The notes under the pieces are model-generated. The model was not told where the DNA came from, made no database searches, and saw only the letters and a list, made by a program, of their open reading frames with translations. From Icerya purchasi (taxonomy: Eukaryota; Arthropoda; Insecta; Hemiptera; Monophlebidae): a stretch of 64,000 nucleotides of DNA. Of the stretch, positions 1 through 12,091 are shown one piece after another; the stretch's first letter is position 1, and each line of letters opens with the position of its first letter. Made by a program: the position numbers and the translations under genes. The stretch covers positions 394,540,557-394,604,556 of the forward strand of contig CM077115.1 of the NCBI GenBank assembly GCA_039619475.1, in the 5' to 3' direction.

Positions 1-214
1 ATTTGCTACATTGAACGTTAATTATAGCAACATTTTCCGATCTTTCCTCCAAATCATTAAAAAATAAAATAAACATTATATGATCCTCAGACCAAAACTA
101 ATATGAATAATGCAAAATTTAAAAGTTTTAATGAACTATTTTCTATACGGCTGTAAATCTTTAAAATGAGCTTAATACATAAGAAATAATGAACGAAAAA
201 TTAAGAAACAGAAA

Positions 215-780
215 AAAAAGTATGACAATCAATTATATGAAACAAGTGATATTATCAGGTCTATTATATGGTAGCATAATTTACAAGGGAATGTTGAAGT
301 TTAAAAAATTCCAAAAATTTTCGGCGAATATACACAGGAATATCATAGCAATCTGATTAAAGCTTACGAAACAATAAATTATACAAATGCATTGGTAATA
401 GCGGGAGTATTAAACTTAGAAATAGAAAAAAATATCACAATTTTCTTAATCAAAAATAAATTAAACTTAGAACAAATATTCGATAATATCATATATACAA
501 ATAAAAGATTTATAATAGCGAATAAAAGTTTAATAGCGAGATAATTTTAAAAATATATCAGGGAACAATATGTGGAAAAATTTGAAAGCGTATGGTTAAA
601 TCATGATGGAATAATGAAAAGGTGTTTTTCGACAATTAAAGAAAGATTCAATAACACATACTAACACCAAACTTTTACGGCTCACAGTTTATATATCGGG
701 TCATGAAAATTTTAAAATCTACTTTGTAACGTTTAACATAAGTAGAAGAAAAAGCCACATCTGGCGCAAAGTATGCTACC
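215..780 (+). pseudogene. R1-type LINE ORF2 C-terminal relic
   Basis: Seen: around 236 a frame reads ILSGLLYGSIIY, like the LLYG motif after the RT domain of R1/Jockey LINEs. Around 360-420 another frame reads AYETINYTNALVIAGVLNLEI, close to the 'AYRTVST-A--V-AG-PPL' signature of R1-clade proteins. Near 665-715 a frame resembles the 'LTQ-L-GHG-F--YL' block before the C-terminal zinc knuckle. Order and spacing match the last third of an R1-like ORF2, but stops and frameshifts interrupt it, and neither the RT core nor the endonuclease is present in the window. It would have encoded the thumb and C-terminal part of a retrotransposon reverse transcriptase. Clade assignment is by motif memory only. 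Confidence 0.5.
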
Positions 781-929
781 GGTGCTAATTAGGCCTAATA
801 AGAGCGTGAGAACACTAGCGATTTTTGTCCCACGGTTCGCCACCGCATGTGGTTTCCACCCACTGCCGCTGCAAACGCGCACCGTCTGTTCCGGCGCACG
901 CACTGTTCGTTCACGCTGACGCGTTTTTT

Positions 930-2810
930 TTTCAAAATTCCGGGCGCAAGTATTCTAGCAGGGTTTCAAAAAATTCTATTGCGCAGCCCCACACACGCAT
1001 GTTCCCGCGCACACTGCATACTTTCGTCACACAAGCTTTATTATGTAAGTCTGCGTGTAATAGCTATGGCGTAATTTTTAATTTTAATTTTTCGGCGGAT
1101 GGGAGGTGTGGAATTTTCGCAGAGTGCTAAAAACGTTCAAAACTCGACACTTAGAACCCAAATTTTAAAGGAATTTTCCGAGTCGCGTTCCGTTCTGACA
1201 TTTTTTTTCTTTTAAATTTAAATTTTTACATTAGAAGACGTATAGAAAATAAGATATATTCGTCCACCGTACAGCCACTTTTTTTCCAGCGCGCTCATCG
1301 TTCGCAACCGCTATTATTCAAAATTCTAGGCATAAGTATAGCAGGGTTCTAAAAAATATCTCAACCAATCGCCGCGCACCCCCACACACTCGCGTTCCCA
1401 CGCACGCTGCATACTTTCTTCATATACAGGCTTATACATATCGTCGCATGTAATAAACATGGCGTAATTTTTAATATTAATTTTCTGAGAATGGGAAGGA
1501 CGAAATATTCGCAGAGTGTTAAAAACGTTTGAAATTCGATACTTAGAACTCAAATTTTAAAGAACCTTTCCGAGTCACATTCCTTTCCGACATTTTTTTT
1601 TTTTTAATTTAATTTTTACTTTAGAAGACGTACAGAAAAATACGTAATTGCATTGGCTGTGTAGACAACTGCATCATTTTTGCAATAGTTGCCTCAACCG
1701 GATGCTGCTGCTGTTTAATTTTCTTATTTTCACTAGCACTCAGCATTCAGATATTTCTAGGTATTGCGAACTTTTTCGTCAATCATGGATGGGAGGAGGT
1801 GGGTTTGTATATATCATTTTTGCCACGTCGTGGAAACCAACGTCGTATAATATTTGTCATGACACGTGCAATTTTTGTATATAAATTATCACCGTAATTT
1901 TTACTTTACAAGACGTATAGAAAAATACGTAATTTTCATCGGCCGTGCAGACCATAGAATCATTTTTGCAACGAGTGCCTCAACCGGGTGCATCATTTCC
2001 TTTGTCTTATTTTACCATCGCACACACACACACACAGAGCCGTATCTGAGGGGTGGTTTCCCGGGTTCAACCTGCCCCCCCCCCGAAATATCTGCGAAAT
2101 AACTGCTTGAATTAAATGTACCGAAATTCAGAATAAATTTATTTCTTTTCAATTTTTGACAAAAGAAAAGAAAATTCAAATTTTTATGAATTCTATGGAA
2201 ACGACTATCTTTTATTTGTTTTTATTGTAGTGTTCAATTATTGCATATACAATAATTGACTACAAGGCTTTAGTGTAGTATTTATAAATAAATATATTTC
2301 ATGATAACACACACACACGCACACATATATATATATATATAATTATAAAAATATTTTCGCCCCCCCCCCGGAAATTTTGGTCTGCATACGGCCCTGCACA
2401 CACACACACACACACACATGGTGTTACTTCTAGAAATTGCGAACTTTTTTTGTTAATCATAGATAAGAGGCCAGGTCTACACATTGTTTTTGTCTCATCT
2501 TAGAAACTATCATCGAATAATATTTGTCAAGACACGTGCTATTTACTTTAGAAGACGTTCAAAAAAATACATAATTTTAATCAATAGTACAAACGAATGC
2601 ATCTTCTATGATGCTGCATCATTTTCATTGTTTTATTTTACTAGCACTCAGCATTAGACTAATTATTTCTAGGAATCGCGAACTTTTTTTATCAAGGGAG
2701 GGGTGAGTATACATAATGTTTTTTGTCACGTCTTGGAAACTAACATCGAATAATATTTATCATGACACAAACAATTTTTGTCTACTAATTAACACCTAAT
2801 AATTTGTTAT
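930..2810 (+). repeat. Degenerate tandem array, ~390 bp and ~280 bp units
   Basis: A shared marker, ttagaagacgtatagaaa or a close variant, recurs at 1231, 1621, 1906 and 2548. A second marker, ttcaaaattc followed by similar sequence, recurs at 931 and 1317, a 386 bp period. The first two units are alike over most of their length (cacacgc, gcatacttt, gtaatttttaat, gcagagtg, cttagaac). The later units share a different core (gcatcatttttgcaa, cctcaaccgg, aatatttgtcatgacacgtgc) with 285 and about 270 bp spacing once the MITE at 2035-2396 is subtracted. Nothing coding is visible. It may be a decayed minisatellite or the internal repeats of a larger element. Confidence 0.7.
2035..2396. mobile_element. 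hAT-like MITE inserted in a (CA)n tract
   Basis: The ends form imperfect terminal inverted repeats: the left end starts CAGAGCCGTATCTGAG and the reverse complement of the right end starts CAGGGCCGTATGCAGA. A ten-base C run lies about 40 bp inside the left end and another just inside the right end. Both flanks are (CA)n: 2021-2034 on the left and 2397 onwards on the right, so an 8 bp duplication of CACACACA is possible but cannot be told from the microsatellite. Length is 362 bp with no transposase. The CAG-type ends and the relative at 12092-12503 suggest a non-autonomous hAT element. Confidence 0.6.
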
Positions 2811-3040
2811 TTACAGCATCAATCTCCTCTATTGTTTCTCTTGCTATTTTGGGGAAACTACTGCAAAGTAGAAGAAAAATAGAAATCGAGCGAGGTGCAT
2901 TGTTTAAATTTGTTGCGAATGTAAAGAATATCCCATGCGAAAATCATCGTCGTATCTGAAAAAATCCAACATCCCGCTCGTTGTAGATGTCAATGAATCA
3001 TGAAGTTTTGTGTTATAGAGCATTTGTGAATTTGAGCAGA

Positions 3041-3171
3041 GCGATCAGTTGAAATTCGACTACTAAACGATCACTGTATTCTGCTCTGTTTTTTAATTGT
3101 TGAAGTTTAAATTAGTTATTTTCGAAGTATTTTATTATTTTCATCATTCATCATATCTATTTCGGTAAGTA
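3041..3171 (+). promoter_or_regulatory. Possible promoter and non-coding first exon
   Basis: The arthropod initiator consensus TCAGTT occurs at 3045-3050 (A at 3047 as +1). About 120 bp downstream is a perfect donor-type site, ATTTCG then GTAAGT, at 3166. A short transcribed leader of about 119 nt followed by an intron would look like this. No TATA box and no convincing downstream element were seen, and no coding sequence follows nearby. Inference only; both signals are short and can arise by chance. Confidence 0.22.
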
Positions 3172-3179
3172 ATACTTTT

Positions 3180-4870
3180 GCATTTGAATTTTGTTTAATT
3201 ACTGCTTTTTAATTTTTTATTTAAGGACGTAATTATTTATCTCGACAGCGATTTATTTACGTTTTTTTTTAATTTTTATATATTCTCGTAATTATCCCTC
3301 AGGAATTATTTCATTTACCTTTTTTCCTTTTTTTTTTTTTTCGTGTTTCTTTAATACTTTCTCCCATTTACATTCGAACACGCTCCACACTATTTTAAAT
3401 TACAATGTACTCACACCTCTCTCGAAATTATATTCCAATACATAATTAAATTTGTAGATTTCGCTTTACAAAGTCAAGTATGGTGTCAATTTTAATATTC
3501 GGTAGCATTTTTAATTTTATTTTCTGCATTTGATGGATTTTATACAATGAAATATATTCTTCTTTCAAAAAAAAATTATTGAAATATGATTATAAGAGGT
3601 AAATAATTATTAAAAATTCCATTACTTTTGTAATATATATTTACAATCCGGAGATTTATTTTTTAATTTCTTACATCATGTAATACCTTTCAAAAATTTA
3701 ATTTAATTATTTTCAACTTTACAGATTAGTAACAGATAGAACAAAAAGAAGGAAAAAGCGTTTCACTATGCGTAATAATTTTGATGAATGACAGAAAGTT
3801 ATAAAGGTTGTTTGTATTTATTGTTACCATAAATATTTACGATGTAAGCAAAAAATTGTTAGCTTTCGGTACTACTCCATATTTCGCTAAAATTAATTCA
3901 CCGTACTATATATATTTTCTGTAGCGGAACCCGATTGTTCTCAACTGAAGGTGAACACAGAAGAAATTTCATCTCCCAGCAATAATAACAAAGTCGCTAT
4001 CGTTGTGTATAAAATATATATATATATGCAAAGGTCATTTCTCTGACCTGGAAAAAAAATTACATTTTCTTGTAGTTTCATTATCAGCATCGTTACTATT
4101 GCTCACAGATTATTACATATTCCGAAAAATCCTTTCGATATATCTAATTCAAACGTTTATATTTCGTATCATTTAAAAGAACATATTCGCAGATTTTATA
4201 TTACGTCCTATTTATCCATATTTCTCATTACTCTTGTTAAAGTTTACTCATTGTCCGCTTCCTTAGATAATGTACTTAAACTAAACTACCACTTCCAATT
4301 TATTACGACTTTCGTTATTTATTATTTGCATATTATTTACTTATTATTCTTCATAATTTTTTTCTATTTATTATTATTTTGTTAAAATGATGTGCGCGTG
4401 TTTGCCTACACTATGAATTACTATAGGAAGTCCACAAAAAGGAAATTATTTTTCGTATATTATTACTAAAATTTAAAAAAGAGATTATTTTTACACTTTA
4501 AGAAAATTATTACTCATGTAGGAATATTTGGAAATTATTAGAAACATTTTAATTAACGCCCTCGCCCCACAAACACAAAAATATGATGCTGAAACTAATA
4601 GAAATTGTATCATATGTTTATTTTCAATTTAGTATTTCCGTTTTTCGTATATTTCCGTTTTACTAATCTCATCTTATAATTTGTTTCTTTAGCGAGTTTG
4701 TTAATTGAATAAAGGAGCGGTGTAGCAAATACAAAAGAAATACCCTCAAACATTTTAAAATTATTTCCAAATCTTTTCTGTTCAGTAAGGGTACCAATTT
4801 TTATAATCCACATGTGCAAACCGTTTTAAAACGTTACAATATTAGTCATTACAGTACTTACTCTCCACTT
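3180..4870. other. AT-rich stretch, no gene seen
   Basis: Long AT-rich sequence with short T runs and a small (TA)n tract near 4014-4026. No conserved protein motif was found on either strand. Intronic or intergenic sequence is the simplest reading. Confidence 0.5.
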
Positions 4871-4878
4871 TAACTTTA

Positions 4879-5441
4879 GAACGGTTTAATCGTACGATAA
4901 AGAATTGGATATGGAAAGAATTTGCCGCTAATCGTAATAAACGTTGGTTGCCTGTATTAGCCAAGTTAACGTGAAAATATAATACAAAAATATATCGTAC
5001 GATAAAATTTGCACCTGCTGATGTAAATAAACAAGTTGAGAAAATTGTTGCGGAGAATATAGCGAAATCGTGTAGTAAAGCTAGTGATTGATTGTTTCCC
5101 CCGAGCCGATCAAAAAAATTTAATGTTGGTGATGTAGTTCGTATTAGTGAAATTAAAACATTATTAAAGAAAAGATATACCCCCAACTGGATGGGTGAAT
5201 TATTTACTATAAATATGGAAAATTCTACTTTTCCTACGATGTATACACAAAAGATAGAAGCGGTAAACCATTAGCCGGTATGTTTTATGTGGAAGAATTA
5301 CAAAAAAAAACATCTTACCTCTACATATATTTGGTTGAACGTGTTATTCAACGTAAAGGCGGAAAATTGTTGGTCAAGTGGCTCGGATTTCTTAGTTCGG
5401 AAAATTCTTGAATTGATAATAGCATATTAGTAAATATTTAG
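4879..5441 (+). pseudogene. Polinton/Maverick-type integrase C-terminus with chromodomain, decayed
   Basis: Seen: a frame from 4879 begins ERFNRTIKNWIWKEF, matching the catalytic-glutamate end of Polinton (Maverick) integrases, followed by an RTIKFAP block. After two in-frame stops (near 4975 and 5090) it continues with PPSRSKKFNVGDVVRISE and YTPNWMGELFTI, the SH3-like region typical of these integrases. After a frameshift near 5230, other frames give a KPLAGMFYVEELQ-like block and a chromodomain-like YLVERVI then VKWLGF motif ending at a stop at 5441. Family knowledge: such integrases insert 15-20 kb virus-like DNA transposons of eukaryotes. The N-terminal catalytic part, polymerase, capsid and ATPase genes were not found. 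It is a broken relic. Confidence 0.75.
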
Positions 5442-5589
5442 ACACTGTAATTTTGCCATTTCATAAACGCGGAAAATATATGCGCGAAGGCGGAATTACT
5501 AAAGGAACTACTGTCAAATTAGATTTGAGCTGAAATTATAATTTTAAAGGGAAACGATCATATTATTAAATGTTAGCGCGATATATCAT

Positions 5590-5805
5590 GAGCCCGCAGA
5601 ATCCGAGACTGTATCTTACAAACAGATAAAGTTTATATTAGAACAAACGAGGAATGATTTAAGGGCAAGGTTTTCAGATTTGGAGGAAAAAATTAAAGTT
5701 TTACGAGAAGGAGTGGAAGAGCTATAAGAAAAATATGTTGCGGGAAAGATGAATAGTTTGGCGGATCGAGTTACTGAAGTAGAAAAGAAACACAATGTAT
5801 ACTAA
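5590..5805 (+). pseudogene. Small coiled-coil ORF downstream of the integrase relic
   Basis: One frame reads through about 71 codons with a single internal stop (TAA near 5725). The translation is rich in Glu, Lys, Leu and Arg with heptad-like spacing of hydrophobic residues (for example FSDLEEKIKVLREGVEEL and MNSLADRVTEVEKK), so a coiled coil is likely. It lies about 150 bp after the integrase chromodomain on the same strand and may be another gene of the same element. I do not recognise a family. Confidence 0.35.
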
Positions 5806-6084
5806 TTACCGTATGATGTTGAGATCAAAGAAACGAAAAAAAAAAAAACGTAAAGTCGTACAAATATTAATATTCGCGAATAGTAACGAAAGATGAAGAC
5901 CATTGTTTTATTAATTACGCGTATTATCATTTTATGTAATAAATAACTATGAAGTAAGTATTGTTAATTTTTTTATGTGAATTACAACAAAAAATACTTT
6001 TTATAGTGAAAAAATAATTTGTTTATTTTACATACAGTTTATATTTTTCCAATTATCATTGTCACATCCGATACTGGTAAGGTG

Positions 6085-6930
6085 CTCGTAATCGGTATTC
6101 ATCATATTTGGGCACGACCAGCAAACATATTTCGCACCCTGCAGCTACATTCGTAGTAATTTGCTTAAACGTTTGATCTAGGCAGACTGGTAGTTATATA
6201 TTGGTATGTGTTTGATAATTTAGTGTGCCGCTATTTTTGTGAAACACGTGTACCGCTTGAATATTATAAGTGATGGTATTTACATTGTCCGGTTCGATTA
6301 ATTTGTGTAAATTAACTATTACTCGGTTTCGTCTTTCAAATTCCACTATTTCACCTAGCGCGGCTAGTGGTGTGTGCAAGTTGGAAAAGTTGTAAATCCG
6401 TTCCAGCACGTTGAATTAACAGATACTGTATGGTTTATGGGCGAATTTTGCGAGCACTGTGAACGTGAAACTTTTTCTGTCGCGCAGATCCTTCGGATTT
6501 TTTACGTAAATAACGGCTAGGCGAATTTTAATTTCTCTCGGTAAATCCATTATCGGTGGTGGTGCTAGTACTGGAGGAAGGGGTATCTGCGCGACTGATT
6601 CTTGCGGCGATGTTGATGATGTGAAAGCGGAATCTGCGTAAGAAGCCATAGAGGTTGATGTTTGCCAATGGAATTGTTGGCTGATGGTGGTGATTGAAAT
6701 ATATTAAATGTCTGTAGCGAATCGGGTAGAGGCGGCGATGGTGGTGCTAAAACTTGACTCTGAGCTTGCGGCGGTGTAGGCGGTAACGGAGATATTAAAT
6801 CCGATGTATTGTAAATTATAGCACCTTCATCTGTATCTCAAAAGTTTTCGATAAAATCAGCTGCTGCCGCTCTCGTTGCTGCAACCGAATCAATTGTTGA
6901 GCCAATATTAATATTATTATCAACATCCAT
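6085..6930 (-). pseudogene. Unrecognised protein relic, possibly of a virus-like element
   Basis: An ATG at 6930 opens an acidic then proline-rich N-terminus (LPPTPPQAQSQVLAPPSPP). An in-frame stop follows near residue 30 and a frameshift lies between about 6730 and 6650. The second frame (from 6649) carries a proline-rich segment then MDLPREIKIRLAVIYVKN; a stop at 6416 interrupts it, and the same frame resumes with ERIYNFSNLHTPLAALGEI to about 6194. A further frame adds AAGCEICLLVVPKYDEY. Globular composition, strongly non-random frames and a place next to the Polinton-type integrase, on the opposite strand, suggest an accessory or structural gene of that element. No family is recognised and no function is proposed. 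Confidence 0.45.
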
Positions 6931-6959
6931 TAATTCTAATTAACCGGGAATTGTGTTAT

Positions 6960-9660
6960 AACAAAAATTGATTAAATGGTTACTATTGGGCCCAAAGAAA
7001 AAACTCGTATATGTATACAATAATAATTTTGTCAATCTCTTTACGTACGAAATTTTTTGTTCTTTATATACCCGGTTATTGGATTATGTTTTGATTATTT
7101 ATTTTCATTTAATAAATTAATTGTCGAAGGGGGGTTTTATAAGGATTAGTTTAAATGTGATTGTCGTACGAATGATTTTAAAATTAATAATTTATTATCG
7201 ATGGGTTCTAATTTTTGAAAATGTTGGTTATCCGAAGCTTACAATTATAATTATCCAAATTTTAATTTAATTTGAAAAAAAAAATATTATAACTATGTAC
7301 AGTTTTGCTGAATAGATTTGTGGTTTTGAACAGAAAGTGAATAACGTTTTTCAACATTTTAGAAAAGTATTACGACTTGAAATTCGATAGGATAAGATCG
7401 GTTATGGGCTTATGCAGTTCATTGAAAAATTCTTCATACGAAATATAAAAGATTTTTATGAAAAGGTGATTAACCATTTGCAGAAGGGCGAAAGAATAGA
7501 ACTTACAAATTACTATGAAGGTTTGAATAAAATAATTCTTTATAAATTTTTTAAAGAAATAAAACTGATATCCTCGTTTAAGGTATTACCGATGCTACTG
7601 AACTTTTAGGAGGTTTTTTCGGGGAATGTGACTAGTAAAAGTTGTAACACTTTTACACTAGCTTTTCATGGTGTTGTCACCTGTCACTCGTTCAACGTTC
7701 TCACTGAGCATTTCAGTGAATAAAATATTACAACTTTTTCTAGTTATATTCCAAAAATTATTACTGCCGGCAGACGAAAATGTAATTACTGCCAGTTTTA
7801 AAAAACCTGCACGACGCGCGTTGGAAAGCAAAAACAAAAAAAGATAGTGTTAAGCTAGTGTAACCTCAAATAGCCGATATTCATAAAGCGTTGATTTTGA
7901 GTTATTGCAGATTCAGGATTATGATACAAAAATTGTCCACCGGGCCAGCACGTTAGCAGGGCAGTTAGAGATTTCAGTTTTTTAGTTTCTTTAGCCATCC
8001 GATAATTTCAAATTGAAATAGTGAACAAATTACACCAAACAGAAGAAGTGAACATGCCGGATCCACAAATGTCTTAAAAAAGGTATTATTCATTCGTAGA
8101 AAATTACAGTGAGTATTGTTTTATTCTGGCTATTATTAAAGCGGAAGAATTGAAAACGGTTTTGGGTTTTTGGGTGTATAAAATGCTAATTCAGTTAATG
8201 AATTAATGACGAGTATCTGCCTTCAAAAAAAGTTTGATACTGAGTTTTTCGATCTCTCGTTAAATATGATTTCAGCATAGGTCATTGAATCATTTAATGC
8301 TTCATCAGAACCGTGGAGATTTTTTCATCTGGGAGATAAAAACTTCTCGATTATTGTAAAAATCTTAAACCGAAGGATCAGATACGAAGAGCTGATAAGT
8401 ATTAGAACTTTAGTTAACGGAAAAGGTGAAAATGATATTAAGTGGTTACCCTTAATACGGAATTTCATCAAACAGTTCAAATCGATAAATTTATACCCAA
8501 ATGTATAGATTGCAGCGAGAATATTCTTAACGAAAACGATTACAGTAGCCGGTGGAGAGATGTTTATTGAAACTCGAAACTAATAAAAACATACTTCAGG
8601 TCAAGTGCAAGAATGATTCTCGAGTTTAGGAACGTTATTCTTTGGAAATGAAATAGCATTGAAGCTCGACATTTCTAGTACGATAAAGAACTTTTTGCAA
8701 ATAAAAAAAACCGGAAAATTGAATTTTGGTTTTTAAGTAATACTTTCAAGATTATTTTCTCATTTTTTGCTTCTATTTTAAAATTAATAATAAATATATT
8801 GAAAGTACACATATGAAACTAATGTAATACGTTTCCATTACAAATTAGTCATCTAAACACTATTACGTCTACTTCTAAACTTTAAAATTAAACGAATAAA
8901 AGTGAGATTATATAAAAATTGAGCACTTAGTGTTAGTGAGTTTCAGAAAATTTGAGTTGACAGATTAAAACTCAATAGGTATAATCGTACCTAAAACATA
9001 AAGATCCTGAAATACTTGGTTTTAGAATGATTGAATTAATAGTTTAAAGTGAACTAATATTTTTATTATTACACTTAATTTCGAGTGTGTTATAGAGCGC
9101 TTGTGTTAAAAAAATGTAAGTACGATTAATATCGAAATTAAATGCTTTGAACGACTTGAAAAAAAAAAAGACTTGCTTTTTAAAACACTTATAAAAATGC
9201 TCCCCTTTAAAGGGGCGTTTCATCGACATTTACCTACAGGAACCAAAATTATGACGTCCGATATGAATGATAATAATAAATCGATATTAAACAACTATAT
9301 GAAATGGAAATTACTAAATTACATTTATATAGAAGATATTATTACTCAGATACGAAAAAAAAAAACAAAAAACAATATATACTCACCAGTTCATTTTATT
9401 TTATTACATTTTAAGGTAAAGAGGAAAATCGAGCTGTGGTTGCACATAATTTCTGCATTAACCTTTTCATTAAAAAAAAGTTACAATAATAATTATTACT
9501 AAAAATATATAAATTGATCTTTCATGAAAAATACATTTGTGGGTGTATATAATGTCGGTTAGCGACATTATAACTGAAAGTTCTTACATAATTTAAATAT
9601 AATATTAATTATTATTATACAAAGTTATACTATCAATTAAATAACAGAATAAATTTATTT
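6960..9660. other. No supported gene
   Basis: AT-rich sequence. A 65-codon ORF at 7412-7609 (+) contains KFFIRNIKDFYEKVINHLQ-like helical sequence, and some neighbouring frames (8060-8560) look weakly protein-like (for example AIIKAEELKTVLGFWVYKML near 8130), so a very old coding relic, perhaps still part of the element at 4.9-6.9 kb, cannot be excluded. A short inverted repeat lies at about 7632-7663 (ctagtaaaagt / acttttacactag). Nothing here can be named. Confidence 0.3.
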
Positions 9661-9672
9661 TATACTAATGAT

Positions 9673-9920
9673 CAAGGGCGTCGCCAGCCGATGAGCCAGT
9701 GGGGGGGGGGGGGCAAGATGATAGAAAGACGATATGCGTTATAGGAAAAATAAAATTTATAAGTTGTAAAGTCTTAATATTTTATTAAATAAGAATAAAA
9801 TCTTAATTAAAACATGATTTTCGTAAAATTGTCCATGTATGAATGCTCATCATGGCCAGTTGATTAAAAAGTTTCAAGGCTCCAGAGGGGGGGCAGCTGC
9901 CTCCGCTGGCGACGCCCATG
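9673..9920. mobile_element. hAT MITE with 8 bp TSD
   Basis: Terminal inverted repeats: left CAAGGGCGTCGCCAGC (9673-9688) and right, reverse complement, CATGGGCGTCGCCAGC (9905-9920), 15 of 16 identical. They are flanked by a perfect 8 bp direct repeat, CTAATGAT, at 9665-9672 and 9921-9928. An 8 bp duplication and CA...G-type ends are the hallmark of hAT transposons. The 248 bp element has no coding capacity and carries a 13-base G run at 9701-9713 and a 7-base G run at 9887-9893 just inside its ends. It would depend on a transposase supplied elsewhere. Confidence 0.88.
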
Positions 9921-9929
9921 CTAATGATG

Positions 9930-12080
9930 GAAATTACGTAGTAAGCACTCTAGAAAATAGATCAAACAAATAATTCTACGCATTATAAAAAAAAAAAAAA
10001 AAAAAAAAATATATTAGAAAAATGGCGCAGGGTATAAATCATTTAAAAAAAAAAAAGGTTATGTAAAAATGTAACAATTTGTTTGTTTAACAAAGATCCG
10101 TTAACAAGATATTCATACTACATCGGTAAGAAATATTGCGCTACTTTAAAGATGATGTTTTACTGAAACTTAATGACGTTTAAAAGGCATTTGTGTTGAC
10201 AAATTTATTCGCATTAAACATTTCTTTTATTTCAGTTGTTATTTTAAACGCCTGTTTCCGACTATAATGTTCTAACGTGAACTATAATGTAAGTGCGTAT
10301 CGTGGCAGCGACGAGAGGAACGTGTGGTGGTGCCTATTGTGTTGAAAGTTATGCGTACAGCAAAACTTTCTCGGATGAAAAAGATGAGATTAATTTAAAA
10401 GTTGTTCGGGTCAAAAGAAATGGCTTTTCTAGAGAACCGGAAACTATTTACTCTTCTCTCTTACTTAGCCGTTTTGATAAATTGAACGTCGAAATTTGAT
10501 GGAACCCCGCCTCTACCGATTCTGTTCCATTGTTGTAAGTTGGTGCCTCTTTTCTTCTTCCATCTGTTAAGTGCTACTCTTGCTGCGATTCTCTGCATCT
10601 TTCAAGTGTGCGTCGTCTGTGTGGCGCGTTAACTGCATCATTCATTTTGAATCAAGTTCTCATGCTTCGTCCCGTGACATCTCGACGGTGATTAAATTTA
10701 ATTGAAAAACTTTACAAATTTCGGATTAGAATTACTAAACAACGCAAACTGCCTGTAAATTAATCCGCAACGCGCTTAACGCTGGAACTAATTGAATTTT
10801 TCTTACTTCTTTTTGGTTTTTCAGTTTTTTCTTAATTGCTTTCTAGCCCATTTGTATATATTGTTTAATTGTTCTTTTACTTCGTATTCCGTCTCTCCTT
10901 TTTATTTGTACGTATTTTCAAATTAAATTTTTTGGTTTTCTGTTTTTATTCCCTTTTTTTTTTTTTTTTTTGTGATTGCAAATTATGAAGTTCACAAACA
11001 ACAACCCTAGCGAAACACCGGAGAATTGTTCAGCATCATCTTAAAATATCTAAAGGTGCTTCATTGGATGTAAAAATCAGCATTTTTATTAAATTGGGTT
11101 AATATTGAAATCTCTTTTTAACCATTCTAACTCATAATTCCATTAGACGCTTTCTGTAACAATTTTGAAATCAGATTAACATAAATTAAAAATGTTCAAT
11201 TTTCGTTTCAGTCATTTCTAGTTGTTTTTTTATTTTTTTTTATTTTTGAAGTGAAACTTCTTTAGGCGCAATTTGAATATTTTACCAAAGGGCAAAGTTG
11301 TGAGTTGATGAAACTTTCACCGTTACCAAAGTGGTGTACGCATGCGTACAGAGGTTACAGAATAGAACGCGGGCAACCCAACAACATCGTAAAATTGGAA
11401 ACGTATTCGACAAACGAGGAAGATGAATATAGAATGTTCTGGTCGTTCCTTTTTAATCGAATGTTGTACTTGTCCGTTACGTGACTGTTTCGTCATGTTA
11501 GCCGAGGCAAGAGGGGAGCAAGAACATTCACACATGGACACAATGATTAGCAAATAAACATGTAACGTTATATGAAACGAAAAATACGATCACACTGTGT
11601 AATCATCTACGATTGCTACTTCGCCCGCGTTGCTGCTTTGTAGAAATGACAGAAAGGACCTAATATTTTACATTTTCATTTAGAATATTAACTTATTTGT
11701 AATTTCTACATATTGTATGGGACTTCTAATCGCTTTCTGTAAAAATATTATCGAAATATTTAACTATCAGATAATACCACATATTAATTTTTGGTTTAAT
11801 CACACTCGTCATTATTACGCATTAGAAGCAGTTTTACTTCAATTGCGCATAAAGGTTAGGCGCGGATTTAATTTTTTTTTTATTTTTTGTATTTACCTAA
11901 TTCGCAGTAAAGTGTTTCCTGAATGCGAAGTGTCCTACGCAAGATTTTTTCTATAATTAAGAAAATGATCCGGGTCGATCTGATGATTTTATTTCATGCT
12001 TTTTCATAGCCTGATAATTAGATCTTCTTGCAGGGTTCGCTGATTTATATGTCCTTTTCTACTTTCACCTACTTAATGTA
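9930..12080. other. No supported gene
   Basis: AT-rich sequence with A and T runs (a long A run at about 9987-10008; T run near 10958-10971). A 68-codon ORF at 10293-10499 (+) and a reverse ORF at 11323-11553 show no recognisable motif and are not called as genes. Confidence 0.4.
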
Positions 12081-12091
12081 GATCATATTAG

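Noticed and set aside
825..1130. 101-codon ORF on the + strand
   Set aside because: It lies over the tandem array, and the sister unit does not preserve the frame.
9173..9502. 109-codon ORF on the + strand
   Set aside because: Composition is driven by AT-rich DNA (Lys, Asn, Ile), with no conserved block.
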